Shown piece by piece: positions 7,778 to 17,037 of a DNA stretch of 64,000 bases. The DNA lies in the NCBI GenBank assembly GCA_965237985.1, contig OZ250161.1:1674001-1738000 (forward strand), in the 5' to 3' direction. Position 1 is the stretch's first letter; each line of letters begins with the position of its first letter. Under the pieces are notes generated by a model, which was not told the origin of the DNA, did not search any database, and worked only from the letters and a program-made list of their open reading frames with translations. Both the position numbers and the translations under genes were made by a program. The DNA comes from G965212025 sp965237985 (GTDB lineage Bacteria; Pseudomonadota; Gammaproteobacteria; Poriferisulfidales; Oxydemutatoraceae).

Positions 7778-9022
7778 ATGTCAGTTAGTCGTTTTTTTTT
7801 GTTGGTTGTTCTTATGTTTACGTCTGGTTGTTCCGTTCTCGAATCGCATGCGGATCAGACGAACTTCTTTAAGACTATACCCGCTAGCAATGGAAAAAAT
7901 TCTGCCCAGATTATTTCCATAGATGCAAAACAGCGGATAATCATTGAAAAATTGGAAAAGGACAGGAGTAGCAGCAATACAAGTTCCAGGGAAGTTTCGT
8001 TGATCAGAATGTACTGTGCTGAACCCAGTCCTGATGCTTTGTCTGCGACAGTCGGCACATTGGCAGCGGCTTACAATAAATCTAGTGGTACAAGTGTTAG
8101 TCTTGGCAAGACCTTAATTGAAACTGCCCAAAATATAGGTCTTCGAACACAGTCTATCCAATTGATGCGTGATGCCATGTACCGTAACTGTGAAGGATAT
8201 TTTTCGGGAGCATTATCTCGTTCTCAGTTTGATCAGGCACTTACGAGATTCCAGATTCTGATGTCAGGTTTGCTGGCAATAGAACAATTCACAGGTGCTG
8301 TCGTTGTTCCTCCTGCGACGGGAAGTCCTCAATCCAAAATAGCAGTGCTGAAGTTGACAGAGGCGCAAGAAAAACTGCTGCTGGCTCTGAAAGAAGACAA
8401 GATGATGTTAGAAGATAACAGAAAAATCGCGGCTGAAAAAAGTGCATCGACAAAAGTAGCTGAAATAGATAAGATGATTGAGGTAAAAAAAGAGGAAATC
8501 GGCAGAATAACTGAGACCTTTGATTTTCTGAGAGCTGAGCGGAGGAAAGTTTTGCTTGGTTCGCTAGTGTCTGATGTATCCAACAATAATTTAAACCAGT
8601 GGAGAGCTACAGTAGAAAGCGTAAAAGCAATTGCGACAGCTGTTACAACAATAAGTCAAGCAACACTAAATAGTATTGCAGAACACGATAAGTTCATGAA
8701 TTGTTCCAAAGCAGTGGGAACCAAGCAGGAAAAAATTAAAGTGCTCGAAGGTGTTGAAGAGGATATATCTCATACACCTGTAACATTCACTCTAAGTCAG
8801 AGTAAAGTAGATCAAATAAATGCCTTTGCACAATATGTTCCTACTCTGTCAGGTATAATTGATAAAGAAGTTAGATCACAAACAGGGGTTACACCAGCAG
8901 AGGTTAAGTTAACTTTAACTGAGGACCAAGTGAAGGCAGTTGATAAAGAGGTAGGGGATAGTATTAAGGTACAGAAATCGCTCCTTGAGGAACTAAAGGA
9001 ACGATGCTTTAAACTTTTGTAA
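7778..9022 (+). CDS. Predicted coiled-coil lipoprotein, unknown function
   Basis: This 414-residue protein has a lipoprotein signal: MSVSRFFLLVVLMFTSGC, with lipobox FTSGC and the lipidated Cys at residue 18. The mature part is mostly alpha-helical and charged. A strong coiled-coil candidate lies at about residues 195-265 (LTEAQEKLLLALKEDKMMLE...EVKKEEIGRITETFDFLR). A second helical stretch near the end runs ...DQVKAVDKEVGDSIKVQKSL. No catalytic motif is visible. It is A/T-richer than the core genes and stands alone, with converging genes to its right. It is likely anchored in the outer or inner membrane facing the periplasm. I do not recognise the family. Confidence 0.7.
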   Translation: MSVSRFFLLVVLMFTSGCSVLESHADQTNFFKTIPASNGKNSAQIISIDAKQRIIIEKLEKDRSSSNTSSREVSLIRMYCAEPSPDALSATVGTLAAAYNKSSGTSVSLGKTLIETAQNIGLRTQSIQLMRDAMYRNCEGYFSGALSRSQFDQALTRFQILMSGLLAIEQFTGAVVVPPATGSPQSKIAVLKLTEAQEKLLLALKEDKMMLEDNRKIAAEKSASTKVAEIDKMIEVKKEEIGRITETFDFLRAERRKVLLGSLVSDVSNNNLNQWRATVESVKAIATAVTTISQATLNSIAEHDKFMNCSKAVGTKQEKIKVLEGVEEDISHTPVTFTLSQSKVDQINAFAQYVPTLSGIIDKEVRSQTGVTPAEVKLTLTEDQVKAVDKEVGDSIKVQKSLLEELKERCFKLL

Positions 9023-9136
9023 TTCTGGGTTCTTTTCATTCATACCAGACGAAAGATGCCCGAGGTGATGGGGGTGCGTGTGTGCTCTAGGTGAGGTCAA
9101 GCCAAAATCACTTCGTGGCATTGTTTTAGGGTATGT

Positions 9137-10906
9137 CTAGCGTTCAAGAAGTCTCCCTATGTTGGCGATATGGTCGTCGAATGAAAGGTCTGGAGGTGGA
9201 ATCAACTCCGCCAGCTCAGTTTCGCCACGTGCCTGGAGCGAGCGGCGTGCCCCCAACAGTCTTTCGTCGTTAGACACTGCGGTGAGGTCCAAGGTTTTGG
9301 CAATACTTTCGCTGGCTTCTGCGTCGTTGGCCTGGGGGCCGCATCCGAGAAGGAGGCTCAAACGGATCAAGCCAGATCCTGCGTTCCGTAGGGAGTCTTG
9401 GTCCAGGCATTCAAAAGTGACTTGTGGTTTGGTTGCTTTGACGAAAATGTGGTCGCCAGGTTGTGCCTCGTAATACTCAACCACACGACGGAGCGAACCA
9501 ATTGATGCCCCAGACAGCGACCCTAGAAGCCAGCTGACAACGAGTGGGCTGCATTCGGTCTCGATCTTGATTTTGTGTCCGATGTCGCAACCTAAAATTC
9601 GAGCGAAAGCGTTTGGGACGGCCCTCGAACTTCCTCGCATCATCTGTTCGTTTACTAAAACCCGCCAGCACCACGTCTCTCCGTTACTCTGGTAACACGC
9701 AGCCGACTTTGTAATGTCCGTAGGAATATCGACACTGATGCTCGTGTCGAACACTCTTACAATATTATTCTTGTCTGTCGTAAATTTTGGCGTTTTGAGA
9801 TATAAGATAACTGAGCTTTCTTTGACGCCATAAACACGTGATATTTTTTCAACTAGGTCATTAAAGGGTGCCGCTCCACCGCATGTTTCAATTTCTTGAA
9901 CGATTTCATCAGTGATTCCAGTGTACTCGTCGTAGCCTGGTGTGCCGGCGATTACGAATTCGCACTGCTTGTTTATCCGCCAGAACCTTGAATCAATAAT
10001 CAAGCGGTTCCTAAAACTAGGTGTGGAAACTTCCCCAATATTTTTAACCAGTTCCTCAATTCCTAGAGGTCGGCCGTGAAAACGCAGGAGTGCGTGAGCC
10101 CTGTCCAAGATACTTCCGTGGAAGTAAATAACTCCTCCTTCAACGCGAGAAAAACGACGCAGGTAGCTAAGCCACTTTTCGTGGTACTTCGCTTTAAACC
10201 CAAAGCCAGTGAGGGTTCCAGTGATTTCTGATTCTGGTATCAGTCCGCGACTATCCCGGCACTTTATTAGTTCCGCAAGCGTTAACTCGGGGAGGCGTTT
10301 CCCTGCGAGCAACCAGGGGCCGCACAGTTTGTAGGGGCCAGCCAGCCAAAGCATTAGCGACCTGGCAAACGGCAAGTCGATATTGTTGTTGCCAATCAGG
10401 TCTTGAGAAGCCCAGGCCAGCTCACTCTCAATTGAAGCATCACCCCGAGGCACACCTGTTCCCAGCCGCTCGCGCAACGCTTTTGCTCTCCGAATTATTG
10501 CTCCGAACAATGTTCTTTCATTGTGAAGTACATCGAGTTTCTGAGTTGCCCTTTCCTCGATTTGTCGGACCCGTTTTCTGGTTATGCCATATCTTTCTCC
10601 CAAGACCCGCAACGTTGTGCCTGGCCCCGTGGCGAATGTGCGTTCCGACAGGATTTCACGCATTCTGTCAGTTACGAGTGACTGAAGGTCTGGAATAAGA
10701 TCCGGAAGAGAGTAGCACTTGACAAGTTCACCTGCCAGATCACGACAGTTGATTTGACCGAAAGTACTCCACAACTGTTTAATTTCTTGTGGCCACTCTT
10801 CCAGTGCTGCAGGCATGGTATCAGCCAGCGTTTCTAAATTTCTTTCCCCCGCAGCGTAAGCGGCCAGCATCTGAAATGTTAATTCAATATCTGTGAGTGT
10901 AGACAT
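9137..10906 (-). CDS. Sigma-70 region-4-like HTH protein, putative phosphorothioation-locus effector
   Basis: This 589-residue protein has a clear sigma-70 region 4 helix-turn-helix at about residues 100-130: TLRVLGERYGITRKRVRQIE then ERATQKLD, the -35-recognition fold of primary sigma factors. It lacks sigma regions 1.2-3, so it is not a sigma factor as such. The rest is unfamiliar. Later segments (residues ~250-390) resemble repeated small winged-helix units. It lies downstream of the Ssp operon on the same strand but after a 286-bp gap, so it may have its own promoter. Sigma-like HTH proteins occur next to sspBCD-type loci as far as I recall. That it belongs to the effector part (an SspFGH-like module) is inference. 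Confidence 0.65.
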   Translation of the reverse strand: MSTLTDIELTFQMLAAYAAGERNLETLADTMPAALEEWPQEIKQLWSTFGQINCRDLAGELVKCYSLPDLIPDLQSLVTDRMREILSERTFATGPGTTLRVLGERYGITRKRVRQIEERATQKLDVLHNERTLFGAIIRRAKALRERLGTGVPRGDASIESELAWASQDLIGNNNIDLPFARSLMLWLAGPYKLCGPWLLAGKRLPELTLAELIKCRDSRGLIPESEITGTLTGFGFKAKYHEKWLSYLRRFSRVEGGVIYFHGSILDRAHALLRFHGRPLGIEELVKNIGEVSTPSFRNRLIIDSRFWRINKQCEFVIAGTPGYDEYTGITDEIVQEIETCGGAAPFNDLVEKISRVYGVKESSVILYLKTPKFTTDKNNIVRVFDTSISVDIPTDITKSAACYQSNGETWCWRVLVNEQMMRGSSRAVPNAFARILGCDIGHKIKIETECSPLVVSWLLGSLSGASIGSLRRVVEYYEAQPGDHIFVKATKPQVTFECLDQDSLRNAGSGLIRLSLLLGCGPQANDAEASESIAKTLDLTAVSNDERLLGARRSLQARGETELAELIPPPDLSFDDHIANIGRLLER

Positions 10907-11192
10907 GGCACAAGAATTTTAGCTGGTCTGAAACACCTACACAGGGACAACGTTTCACCAACTGCCTGTATAAAATGCCCCCGATATTTTGCAGACACGC
11001 ATTTTTGGCTAAACCAGCCGGCTTCCGCAGTTGTTCATAGAACCAAACATAGATCGTGTGCCGAATATTTTCCTGGCAAAGGAAGCCCCGTAATACAATC
11101 TAACTATCCGTCCATTTTCCCTTACAGCAACAGCATTGGCTATGTGCTTGGAGGGGAAGCATTATACGGTGCAACTGTGCAACAAAAAGCTG
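10907..11192. other. 286-bp intergenic spacer
   Basis: This spacer lies between the 3' end of the Ssp operon and the sigma-like gene on the same strand. It is the only sizeable gap in the locus, so it plausibly carries a promoter for the sigma-like gene. I cannot point to convincing -35/-10 boxes or to a terminator. Confidence 0.3.
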
Positions 11193-11663
11193 TTAGTTGG
11201 GAGTTATGCGATTTTCTATAAACTGAGTTATCACCCATATTGGTGTTCCCCCGAGTGTACTAAGATTATCGATCAACAGGGGCAGTCCAGTAGCCGCGTA
11301 CTCATTTGCCATAGTAATAACAGCACCTGGTTTTGTTAATATATTGGTGTCGTCAGACTCACCAATTGCTATTAGTTGAAGGTGTGATATACGCCAAGGA
11401 GTGGATGGTAAGACTTCCCCGGCACGGGCGAATATGTGCCATTTGTTCGAAGCCAGCACTGACTTCTTTCCATCTTGAACCCCGATGCACAATGCAAGCC
11501 ACCAAATGTCAACGTAACGCATAAAGGGAATGTTGTCTCTGTTTTTCTCCCGGTTTCCAATTTGTTGTTTGGTCATAGTGAACTGTTGTACGCTTTCAAG
11601 ATACTTTTTCGGTACTTTCAAGTCTTGGTTTTGTAGCCCAGAGATGAATTCTTCTCTTGTCAT
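11193..11663 (-). CDS. Hypothetical protein, last gene of the Ssp operon
   Basis: This 156-residue protein (starts MTREEFISGLQNQDLKVPKK) begins 17 bases after the stop of the DndD-like gene, so it is almost certainly cotranscribed. It mixes an N-terminal charged helix with a C-terminal hydrophobic-rich part (PLLIDNLSTLGGTPIWVITQ). No catalytic motif or transmembrane helix stands out, and I do not recognise the family. Its fixed place in the operon suggests a structural or regulatory subunit of the restriction part, similar in position to small subunits of Dnd-type systems (inference). Confidence 0.65.
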   Translation of the reverse strand: MTREEFISGLQNQDLKVPKKYLESVQQFTMTKQQIGNREKNRDNIPFMRYVDIWWLALCIGVQDGKKSVLASNKWHIFARAGEVLPSTPWRISHLQLIAIGESDDTNILTKPGAVITMANEYAATGLPLLIDNLSTLGGTPIWVITQFIENRITPN

Positions 11664-11680
11664 GTCGCACCTTTACTGTT

Positions 11681-13819
11681 TTATTCAGAACGATAACTCA
11701 ACTGATAGTTTGAGCCGTTTGTTCGTTCACACTGATCGCAAAATTGACGATGCGTGCATTCGCAAGCCAGCACCTCGGGTAGAACCGTTCGAGGATTTTT
11801 AACCAGGTCTTTTGGATAATCGCTCGTTTTGATCAGCGTAATCGTTTTACCAGCCCTCTCATCAAGGATAACCTCTGTGTCCGAGATTTCTGATTGCGTA
11901 AGGAATAAAATCACCTGTCTATCAACCTTGTTGCCTGCCGCTTTGCTGATCATTTCCAATGTGCGCCGTTTCACATTACCAGACATCATGCCCAGTGGTG
12001 TGTCTATGACGCGAGGAGCAGTAACGCCACTGACTTCGGTCAACGCCCATATAAAAGCAAATGTTAGCGCTCGTTGAGATGCGCTATTGACTTCATGGTC
12101 TGGGTGTAAAGTACGATTGTTTGTTGTCCGAACAACTATACTGTATTTGTCGCTTATCTCTGCTCTTTGAAAACCTCCATCCTGCTCTGTATCCGTACCT
12201 ACCATTTCTAAAAACAAATCATTCATGCGTTTGCTGACACGTTCAATATAAATACCCTGCATTTCTTTAAGGGTTTCACTGACAATAAGCTCGAGGTCGT
12301 CTAGTACGGTTTTTTTTGCATTGAGTCCAGCCACTTTTTTGTCAGCTTGGCTGAGTATTTTTTGCTCAATTTTGAGACCCTTTAGCTTTTCCATTGCAGT
12401 GTGCAACATAGTTGCAGCCTGATCATGTTCAGAGTTCTTCTTCTGAAGCATCTTTGTGAGAGTTATTTCGAGCTTTTTCTTGAACTCGATTTCTTTTTGG
12501 TTGATTTTAGAGATCTTTTCGTTACAATACCATAATATATTACGCAGATCATTAGTACTCTTTTCGCATGATGTCCTCCGACATGAAAGTTTTTGTGATT
12601 TGTCTTTCCAGTTTTCAGCGCCTGTCGCTCGTTGTTTCTCTAACTCAGCATGTGTATTGTAATACAGATATGATAAGTGTGAGCCTAATTCTTCACTACC
12701 CTGCCGCTGCATCAAGGTTATAACGTTTTTGCGAGCCAGAGTTCCTTCCCTGAGTGAAGCTCCGCAAATACATTTCTCTAATTCAAGTCGTTCATTAAGG
12801 GCTGGTACTAACTCTCCTGGAATGCTGCCTTTGTCATGGAGTCCCTGGAGTCGTTTAAAGCCCTTGCGAAGCGATGTCCCTATTAAGCTCCAACTCAGCG
12901 CTTCTTCTTGAAATAGCTTTTGGTGGTTTTGCTTCAATACTTCCTCTTCCATAGATGCTGCCTTCAATTTTTCTTCAAGACCTTTTTTTTCGTCCGCAAG
13001 GTCTTCATAGTTGCCGGTCTTGAGCGCTCTGTCTAATTCCTGTCTAACATGATACAGGTCCTGGTCTGTTCTTTTAATCTGGATATTTAAATCGGCAATC
13101 TTTTTCTCAAATTGTTGCTTTGACGTATTTAGGCGTTCAATTTCTTCTGTAATGTTAGATAGTTTTTCTGAGCTTGCGTTCTTTCTAATCTGACTATTGA
13201 CATCTGACTGCACACCATCCAAATGTTTTTCTATGTGCTCTAAAAGATCCAAGCCAAGAAGTGTGCGTATTGCATCTTTTACTTTATCGCGTCTGGCACC
13301 CTCGTGTAATGTTGCTGAAATGAAGCTCAAAGCCTTGTCGCCATCAGTGAAAAAAATATCTATCATTTCTTTCGGCAGCATTTGCGCAAGGCGAGTTTCA
13401 GGCTGGTCAACGGGGTCCGAGCCTGCGGCCGTACTCCGATACAGAGTCACAAGTTCTTTTCCACGATGTGTGTGATCATTTTCCGGTTTCTCTGCAACTT
13501 TGCGTTTCAACATATAGTGTTCTTCTGACACCTTGTTCTCATTGCCTACCTTACTTACGCCTGAGTGAATAAAGTCAATTTCCACTGAAATCTGACATTC
13601 ATTTTGGTCAGGCCAATCGGCGGGGGACAACCTGGCACGTGAATCTTCCAAAACATTCTTTCCGTATAGCGCCCAGCGAAGTGCTTGGAGAGTTGATGTT
13701 TTTCCCGAACCGTTCTCCGCTCGAATGACCGTCAGTGGTTTATCACGGTCCAGGCTGAAAGTTAAACTCAGGTCACGCAATAATTTGAAATTGCGAATGC
13801 GAGCCTTGACGATTTTCAT
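11681..13819 (-). CDS. DndD-like SMC ATPase of the phosphorothioation locus
   Basis: This 712-residue ABC/SMC-type ATPase has its N-terminal Walker A at residues ~30-45 (IRAENGSGKTSTLQALRWAL). Two long coiled-coil arms flank a CxC-containing hinge (LELEKCICGASL). The C-terminal head has the signature region SASQRALTFAFIWAL and Walker B PRVIDTPLG. The layout is that of DndD/RecF-like proteins in phosphorothioate systems. Its extreme C-terminus carries CECTHRQFCDQC, a possible zinc-binding knuckle. The start overlaps the upstream 72-residue gene by four bases, so translation is coupled. It probably nicks, scans or signals on unmodified DNA as part of the restriction half (inference). Confidence 0.8.
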   Translation of the reverse strand: MKIVKARIRNFKLLRDLSLTFSLDRDKPLTVIRAENGSGKTSTLQALRWALYGKNVLEDSRARLSPADWPDQNECQISVEIDFIHSGVSKVGNENKVSEEHYMLKRKVAEKPENDHTHRGKELVTLYRSTAAGSDPVDQPETRLAQMLPKEMIDIFFTDGDKALSFISATLHEGARRDKVKDAIRTLLGLDLLEHIEKHLDGVQSDVNSQIRKNASSEKLSNITEEIERLNTSKQQFEKKIADLNIQIKRTDQDLYHVRQELDRALKTGNYEDLADEKKGLEEKLKAASMEEEVLKQNHQKLFQEEALSWSLIGTSLRKGFKRLQGLHDKGSIPGELVPALNERLELEKCICGASLREGTLARKNVITLMQRQGSEELGSHLSYLYYNTHAELEKQRATGAENWKDKSQKLSCRRTSCEKSTNDLRNILWYCNEKISKINQKEIEFKKKLEITLTKMLQKKNSEHDQAATMLHTAMEKLKGLKIEQKILSQADKKVAGLNAKKTVLDDLELIVSETLKEMQGIYIERVSKRMNDLFLEMVGTDTEQDGGFQRAEISDKYSIVVRTTNNRTLHPDHEVNSASQRALTFAFIWALTEVSGVTAPRVIDTPLGMMSGNVKRRTLEMISKAAGNKVDRQVILFLTQSEISDTEVILDERAGKTITLIKTSDYPKDLVKNPRTVLPEVLACECTHRQFCDQCERTNGSNYQLSYRSE

Positions 13820-14034
13820 TCTATGTTTTCTTTTCTTTCAGCAAGACGTTTACCAAGAATGGTGACGCGCTGCGAAATTTGCTTCGCCACGTTGTGAGGT
13901 TGATCTTTTTCCAGCTGGAAAATGTCATCTAAAATAGATGCAAGGCCATGCGTATATCCATCGTAGCGTTCATCTACCAGTAATATTTTGGTCCTGATGA
14001 CTTCTGCGGCTTGTCTTTGTGGTGTTATAGTCAT
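13816..14034 (-). CDS. Small hypothetical protein of the Ssp operon
   Basis: This 72-residue, mainly helical, charged protein (MTITPQRQAAEVIRTKILLV...RLAERKENIE) is encoded between the helicase (18-bp gap) and the DndD-like ATPase (ATGA overlap). Tight spacing on both sides supports it as a real gene. No family is recognised. It may be an accessory subunit of the neighbouring ATPase (inference). Confidence 0.7.
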   Translation of the reverse strand: MTITPQRQAAEVIRTKILLVDERYDGYTHGLASILDDIFQLEKDQPHNVAKQISQRVTILGKRLAERKENIE

Positions 14035-14052
14035 TTCTGTCTCTATGTTTGT

Positions 14053-16185
14053 CTAAGCGAACATGATAGTTGTGAGTTTTTTGATTTCATCGAAAGGTCC
14101 GTTTGGAGCCCCGCTATTTTCGGCCAGTTCAGCAAACTCCAGAGCGCGATCCAATTCTCCTCGTAAAATGCTTTGCGAGCAAGCGTTACCAAGACCCGGC
14201 GGGACCACTATGAAATCATGCAAATGAGCAAGCTCCTTCTTGATTGAGGCACATTTTCTGAGGATGCGACCACGCCGCTGGATCCACTGGCGACGGGTTG
14301 TATTGCTTGCCATGATGAAGGCTTCACTAACTTGCGGGAGGTCAACTCCTTCATCAAGCACTCGCATACATGTCAGGATATTGTAGTCTCCAGCGGCAAA
14401 TCTATCTAACAGATCCGCAAATTTAGACCGGCTAGAAGTTTGACGGGAAGTCAGTTCATGAATTGTTAAATTAAGGTCTTTTTGCAGCATATCATTAACT
14501 GCTTGCAGCTGATCTGCATTCTTATCTGTGGTATAGACCAGAACATGCTTGATTGTATCACGGGTTCTCTTCTGCAAAAGACCGCGGAGTGCATCAACTT
14601 TGCCCTCCGCCGATTCAATAACACGTCGGCGAGCAATTAACAGTCGCTTAATATTATCAGGTAAACTGCTAGAATCCGTGTCATTATCATCGGCCTTGAA
14701 ACCTTTCTGGATGATCCTTTTAGTCAGTTCTTCCCACTTTTCGAATTCTTCTTCACTCAAGCTTACTCGGTGTATGTAGTAGTTATATGGGACCAGGCAA
14801 ACGACTATTGCTTCCTTTAGCGAAAACTCGAACACTTGTGGCCCAAAATAGTCGAATAACGCTGAGGTACCTTCGGGATCGTACTGACGTACGGGAGTCG
14901 CGGAAAGCCCCAGACGATAATTGAATCGATCTGGCGGGTTCGATAGAAACCCCGGACTTCCCAGATTGTGTACTTCGTCAGCGATGAGCAACGACGTAAT
15001 CGATTCTGGTAGATTATCGAACATTCGACGAAAATGTTCATTGATGAGGAATTTATTGGTACAGACAAGCACCTCAACTTTGCTTACTCCGGTGCGTAGA
15101 GCTCGAATCGCAAATTCGAGTTTTTGCGCGCGCCTGGCTGATGAGTCACTAGTCGGCAACGGCGTTACCCCGAATGCGCGTACTTCGTTCTTCCACTGCA
15201 ATACAAGCGGTTTATAGGGGGCACAGATTACTACGAGTAATGCATCGACTTCTTTTTGCAACTGAGTGGCACCAGCCAATGCCGTAATAGTCTTTCCTGA
15301 ACCGGTTGCCATCGCTAAACACCCACGATACCGAGCGCCTTCCCAGGCGGCTAAAGCTTTGCTCTGGTGGGCAAACGGTCCGTGGTCAAGATCGAGATGA
15401 GCAGGGATGGTCAATGCTTCAGGAACGATGTTTTCTATCTGTAGTTTCTCGATGGTTCCGGCGTCTGCCCCCCAAGCTTTTTGAAAGTCGTCAGCAGTTG
15501 GTGGGTTCTCAGGCAGGTATTCACAAATCAGTTCCCTTTCAATGGCTAGCGGCAGATCCATAGTTGTGAAATAATCTCCTGAACCGTTCCACAATGCTTG
15601 AAACTCATCTGTTAGTTTTGCAATGGTTTCTTCTGCACGACCTCCGCACCAAGAAGTATCGACACAAATCTGTTCAAAATTACTGCCCAAGCCCGCTGGC
15701 GTGAAGTTGCTGGAGCCATGGGCAACAACGGTGTGCTCGCCATCCCTAAAAAACCAAACCTTTGGATGAAAAAGGCCCCCATTGCGGAGCCACGCAACCC
15801 GAAACAATAACCGTTTAGTGGACAACATGTATGCCAAGCATGTCAGCGTATGGTGAATAAGCGCGCTGGCACTTAATTTGGCCTCGCCTAGCAGTTCCTG
15901 AAGTCGGTTTTCTAACACGCTGCTTGGTGTGGAAACCCCGTCCCGGATGGCAATTGCGTCAGCCTTACTGATGTTAGGGCTTGCTACCAGGCGCACTGGT
16001 TCAGTTGTTTTCACGAGGTATTCAGCCCAACCGGGTGCGAGTATCTTCAGTGCCGCACTTCCAAAAAATCCGAACATGCAATCGACTGATGTAGAGAGCC
16101 GCAACGAATTTATGAGTACTTCCTTGACGTAGTTGTCACGTGGAACGATGTAAAGTGGCTTGTACTGAATATTTTTGAGTGACAT
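14053..16185 (-). CDS. PLD-nuclease-like / superfamily 2 DEAD-DEAH helicase fusion
   Basis: This is a 710-residue two-domain protein. Residues ~1-200 resemble a phospholipase-D-type domain with one HKD-like motif (LFHPKVWFFRDGEHT) and GSSNFTPAGLGSN. The SF2 helicase core follows: Walker A MATGSGKTITALAG, DEVH box LLIADEVHNLG, motif III RLGLSATPVRQYDPEG, and the C-terminal lobe with ILTCMRVLDEGVDLPQVSEA and QRRGRILRK. It would couple duplex translocation to phosphodiester cleavage. It sits 7 bp behind sspD in the same operon, which makes it a likely component of the restriction arm that attacks DNA lacking phosphorothioates. I suspect it corresponds to a subunit of an SspFGH-type effector, but the letter assignment is uncertain. 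Confidence 0.8.
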   Translation of the reverse strand: MSLKNIQYKPLYIVPRDNYVKEVLINSLRLSTSVDCMFGFFGSAALKILAPGWAEYLVKTTEPVRLVASPNISKADAIAIRDGVSTPSSVLENRLQELLGEAKLSASALIHHTLTCLAYMLSTKRLLFRVAWLRNGGLFHPKVWFFRDGEHTVVAHGSSNFTPAGLGSNFEQICVDTSWCGGRAEETIAKLTDEFQALWNGSGDYFTTMDLPLAIERELICEYLPENPPTADDFQKAWGADAGTIEKLQIENIVPEALTIPAHLDLDHGPFAHQSKALAAWEGARYRGCLAMATGSGKTITALAGATQLQKEVDALLVVICAPYKPLVLQWKNEVRAFGVTPLPTSDSSARRAQKLEFAIRALRTGVSKVEVLVCTNKFLINEHFRRMFDNLPESITSLLIADEVHNLGSPGFLSNPPDRFNYRLGLSATPVRQYDPEGTSALFDYFGPQVFEFSLKEAIVVCLVPYNYYIHRVSLSEEEFEKWEELTKRIIQKGFKADDNDTDSSSLPDNIKRLLIARRRVIESAEGKVDALRGLLQKRTRDTIKHVLVYTTDKNADQLQAVNDMLQKDLNLTIHELTSRQTSSRSKFADLLDRFAAGDYNILTCMRVLDEGVDLPQVSEAFIMASNTTRRQWIQRRGRILRKCASIKKELAHLHDFIVVPPGLGNACSQSILRGELDRALEFAELAENSGAPNGPFDEIKKLTTIMFA

Positions 16186-16192
16186 GAAATCT

Positions 16193-17029
16193 CTACTTGT
16201 GGCACATCAAACAAAATTTCCCGGCACCGTAAACGTCATCCAGGTCGATAATCTCAGCTGTCGTCGGGTTCAGTGGGTTGGGTATGCGTCGTTTTTTGGT
16301 TCTTTCCAATCGTTTCTGATGGTTGGCCTTGATTTGCGCAACTCTTTCCGGTTTCTCCAGCTCGTCAAGCGACTCTCCCTGCACCCAGGTAAATGGTGAT
16401 TTGTTTGCCAGTGCAGCCTTTTCATAATTCCGTGCTTCCTCAAACGCTTCTGGATGTTCTTCTTTGAGACGAACCCATTCTATCCTTCGTTGATAGAAAC
16501 AGAACGTACAGCCACTTCTGGAACGCCAGCGGTAGTATGTGGGCAAACCTAACCCACTTCCATCAAGAAGTTCAATAACTTGTTCTTTGTTAACTCCATG
16601 CTCTACAAATGGCAGGTGTACCAGCAGATTTTTTTGCTTGGAAACCATGCCTTGACGTCCACCTTCGTCAGCTCGAATTGCAACATAACTGTGCACTTGG
16701 CATCCCGCCCTGAGGTCATTCCTGATCCATTCCTCAAATGGTCGAATTTTCAGTTGGCGCGTGCACCATCGTGTTTGAGGAGAGGGCAAAAAATTGTTGT
16801 ATTGCTTCAACCAGAAGTCAAAATTCCGGTCGGGGTTTAGCCGCACAATTGGCCTGCCTAGAAAACCTTCCAGTCGCCCCAGGTACTCGTAGACTTCAGG
16901 CAGTTCTTTGCCGGTGTCGGTGAAGAAATACTCAATGTCCATTTTTGGATGGCACTGCCGCATGTACACGGCGAGCGCCGCACTATCGCGCCCACCTGAC
17001 AGCCCCAGTACGTGACGTTCGCGTCCCAT
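16193..17029 (-). CDS. sspD: PAPS-reductase-family ATP pyrophosphatase (SspD/DndC-like)
   Basis: This 278-residue protein has an N-terminal PP-loop (VLGLSGGRDSAALAVYM), then the family segments EYFFTDTGKELPEVYEYL and TRWCTRQLKIRPFEEWI. A central Cys pair (SGCTFCFYQRRIEWVRLKE) and a C-terminal KFCLMCHK provide cysteines that could hold an Fe-S cluster or a persulfide. In phosphorothioation the DndC/SspD protein uses ATP to activate the DNA backbone for sulfur insertion, with sulfur coming from a cysteine desulfurase, here sspA at 21488. The gene lies 8 bp after sspC and 7 bp before the helicase. Its context with DUF4007 fits SspD better than DndC. Confidence 0.85.
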   Translation of the reverse strand: MGRERHVLGLSGGRDSAALAVYMRQCHPKMDIEYFFTDTGKELPEVYEYLGRLEGFLGRPIVRLNPDRNFDFWLKQYNNFLPSPQTRWCTRQLKIRPFEEWIRNDLRAGCQVHSYVAIRADEGGRQGMVSKQKNLLVHLPFVEHGVNKEQVIELLDGSGLGLPTYYRWRSRSGCTFCFYQRRIEWVRLKEEHPEAFEEARNYEKAALANKSPFTWVQGESLDELEKPERVAQIKANHQKRLERTKKRRIPNPLNPTTAEIIDLDDVYGAGKFCLMCHK

Positions 17030-17037
17030 AAGATTCC

